The translations under genes and the position numbers were made by a program. The notes beneath the pieces are model-generated. The model was given only the letters and a program-made list of their open reading frames with translations, made no database searches and was not told the origin of the DNA. Positions 5,609-5,650 of a stretch of DNA of 5,650 bases are shown in pieces. Position 1 is the first letter of the stretch, and the number at the start of each line of letters is the position of its first letter. The DNA comes from JANYCD01 sp043738625 (GTDB lineage Bacteria > Pseudomonadota > Gammaproteobacteria > Burkholderiales > Rhodocyclaceae): positions 1 through 5,650 of the forward strand of contig JAYUFR010000105.1 of the NCBI GenBank assembly GCA_043738625.1. Reading direction: 5' to 3'.

Positions 5609-5650
5609 CTTACCGAAGCCCATGCTGCGCCGCAATCAAGGTTGTCGGCG

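Noticed and set aside
5622..5650. Possible start of a plus-strand gene (ATG at 5622)
   Set aside because: Only nine codons are visible and no ribosome binding site precedes it; it cannot be supported from this window.

Overview
The window looks like the chromosome of a betaproteobacterium or close relative. The basis is family resemblance recalled from knowledge, not a search: an AlaA-type aminotransferase directly followed by a 437-residue ACT-domain homoserine dehydrogenase is a familiar gene pair in that group. All four confident genes lie on the minus strand, so transcription runs from right to left.

Right part (about 5650 to 2874): amino-acid metabolism. A short regulatory region (5496-5650) holds two inverted repeats and a good outward-facing promoter on the plus strand. 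It is followed by alaA (glutamate-pyruvate aminotransferase, 5495 to 4269), an 81-base spacer, and hom (homoserine dehydrogenase, 4187 to 2874). A probable rho-independent terminator (2826-2854) closes this unit. The usual next gene, thrC, is not in the window.

Middle (about 2435 to 2873): a non-coding stretch of roughly 440 bases rich in dyad symmetry, with 9-bp and 8-bp perfect inverted repeats, a 17-base palindrome, and a strong sigma70-like promoter whose spacer carries a 13-base palindrome. No convincing gene lies here, although one weak hydrophobic 64-codon frame exists.

Left part (2435 to 32): a two-gene cyclic-di-GMP module. The first gene is a soluble GAF-GGDEF diguanylate cyclase with an intact GGEEF active site and an intact RxxD inhibitory site. 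After 82 bases comes a REC-HD-GYP response regulator predicted to degrade c-di-GMP, also with intact motifs. A synthase and a phosphodiesterase are therefore probably made from one transcript, the first gated by an unknown GAF ligand and the second by phosphorylation. Sampled lines of this module have clearly lower GC (about 42-55%) than sampled lines of the alaA-hom part (about 58-70%), so it may be a later insertion next to a metabolic operon.

No RNA genes, CRISPR arrays, insertion sequences or transposases were seen. I see no wholly new system. The most notable points are the promoter architecture of the c-di-GMP module, the structured intergenic region before it, and the unexplained N-terminal extension of the HD-GYP protein.
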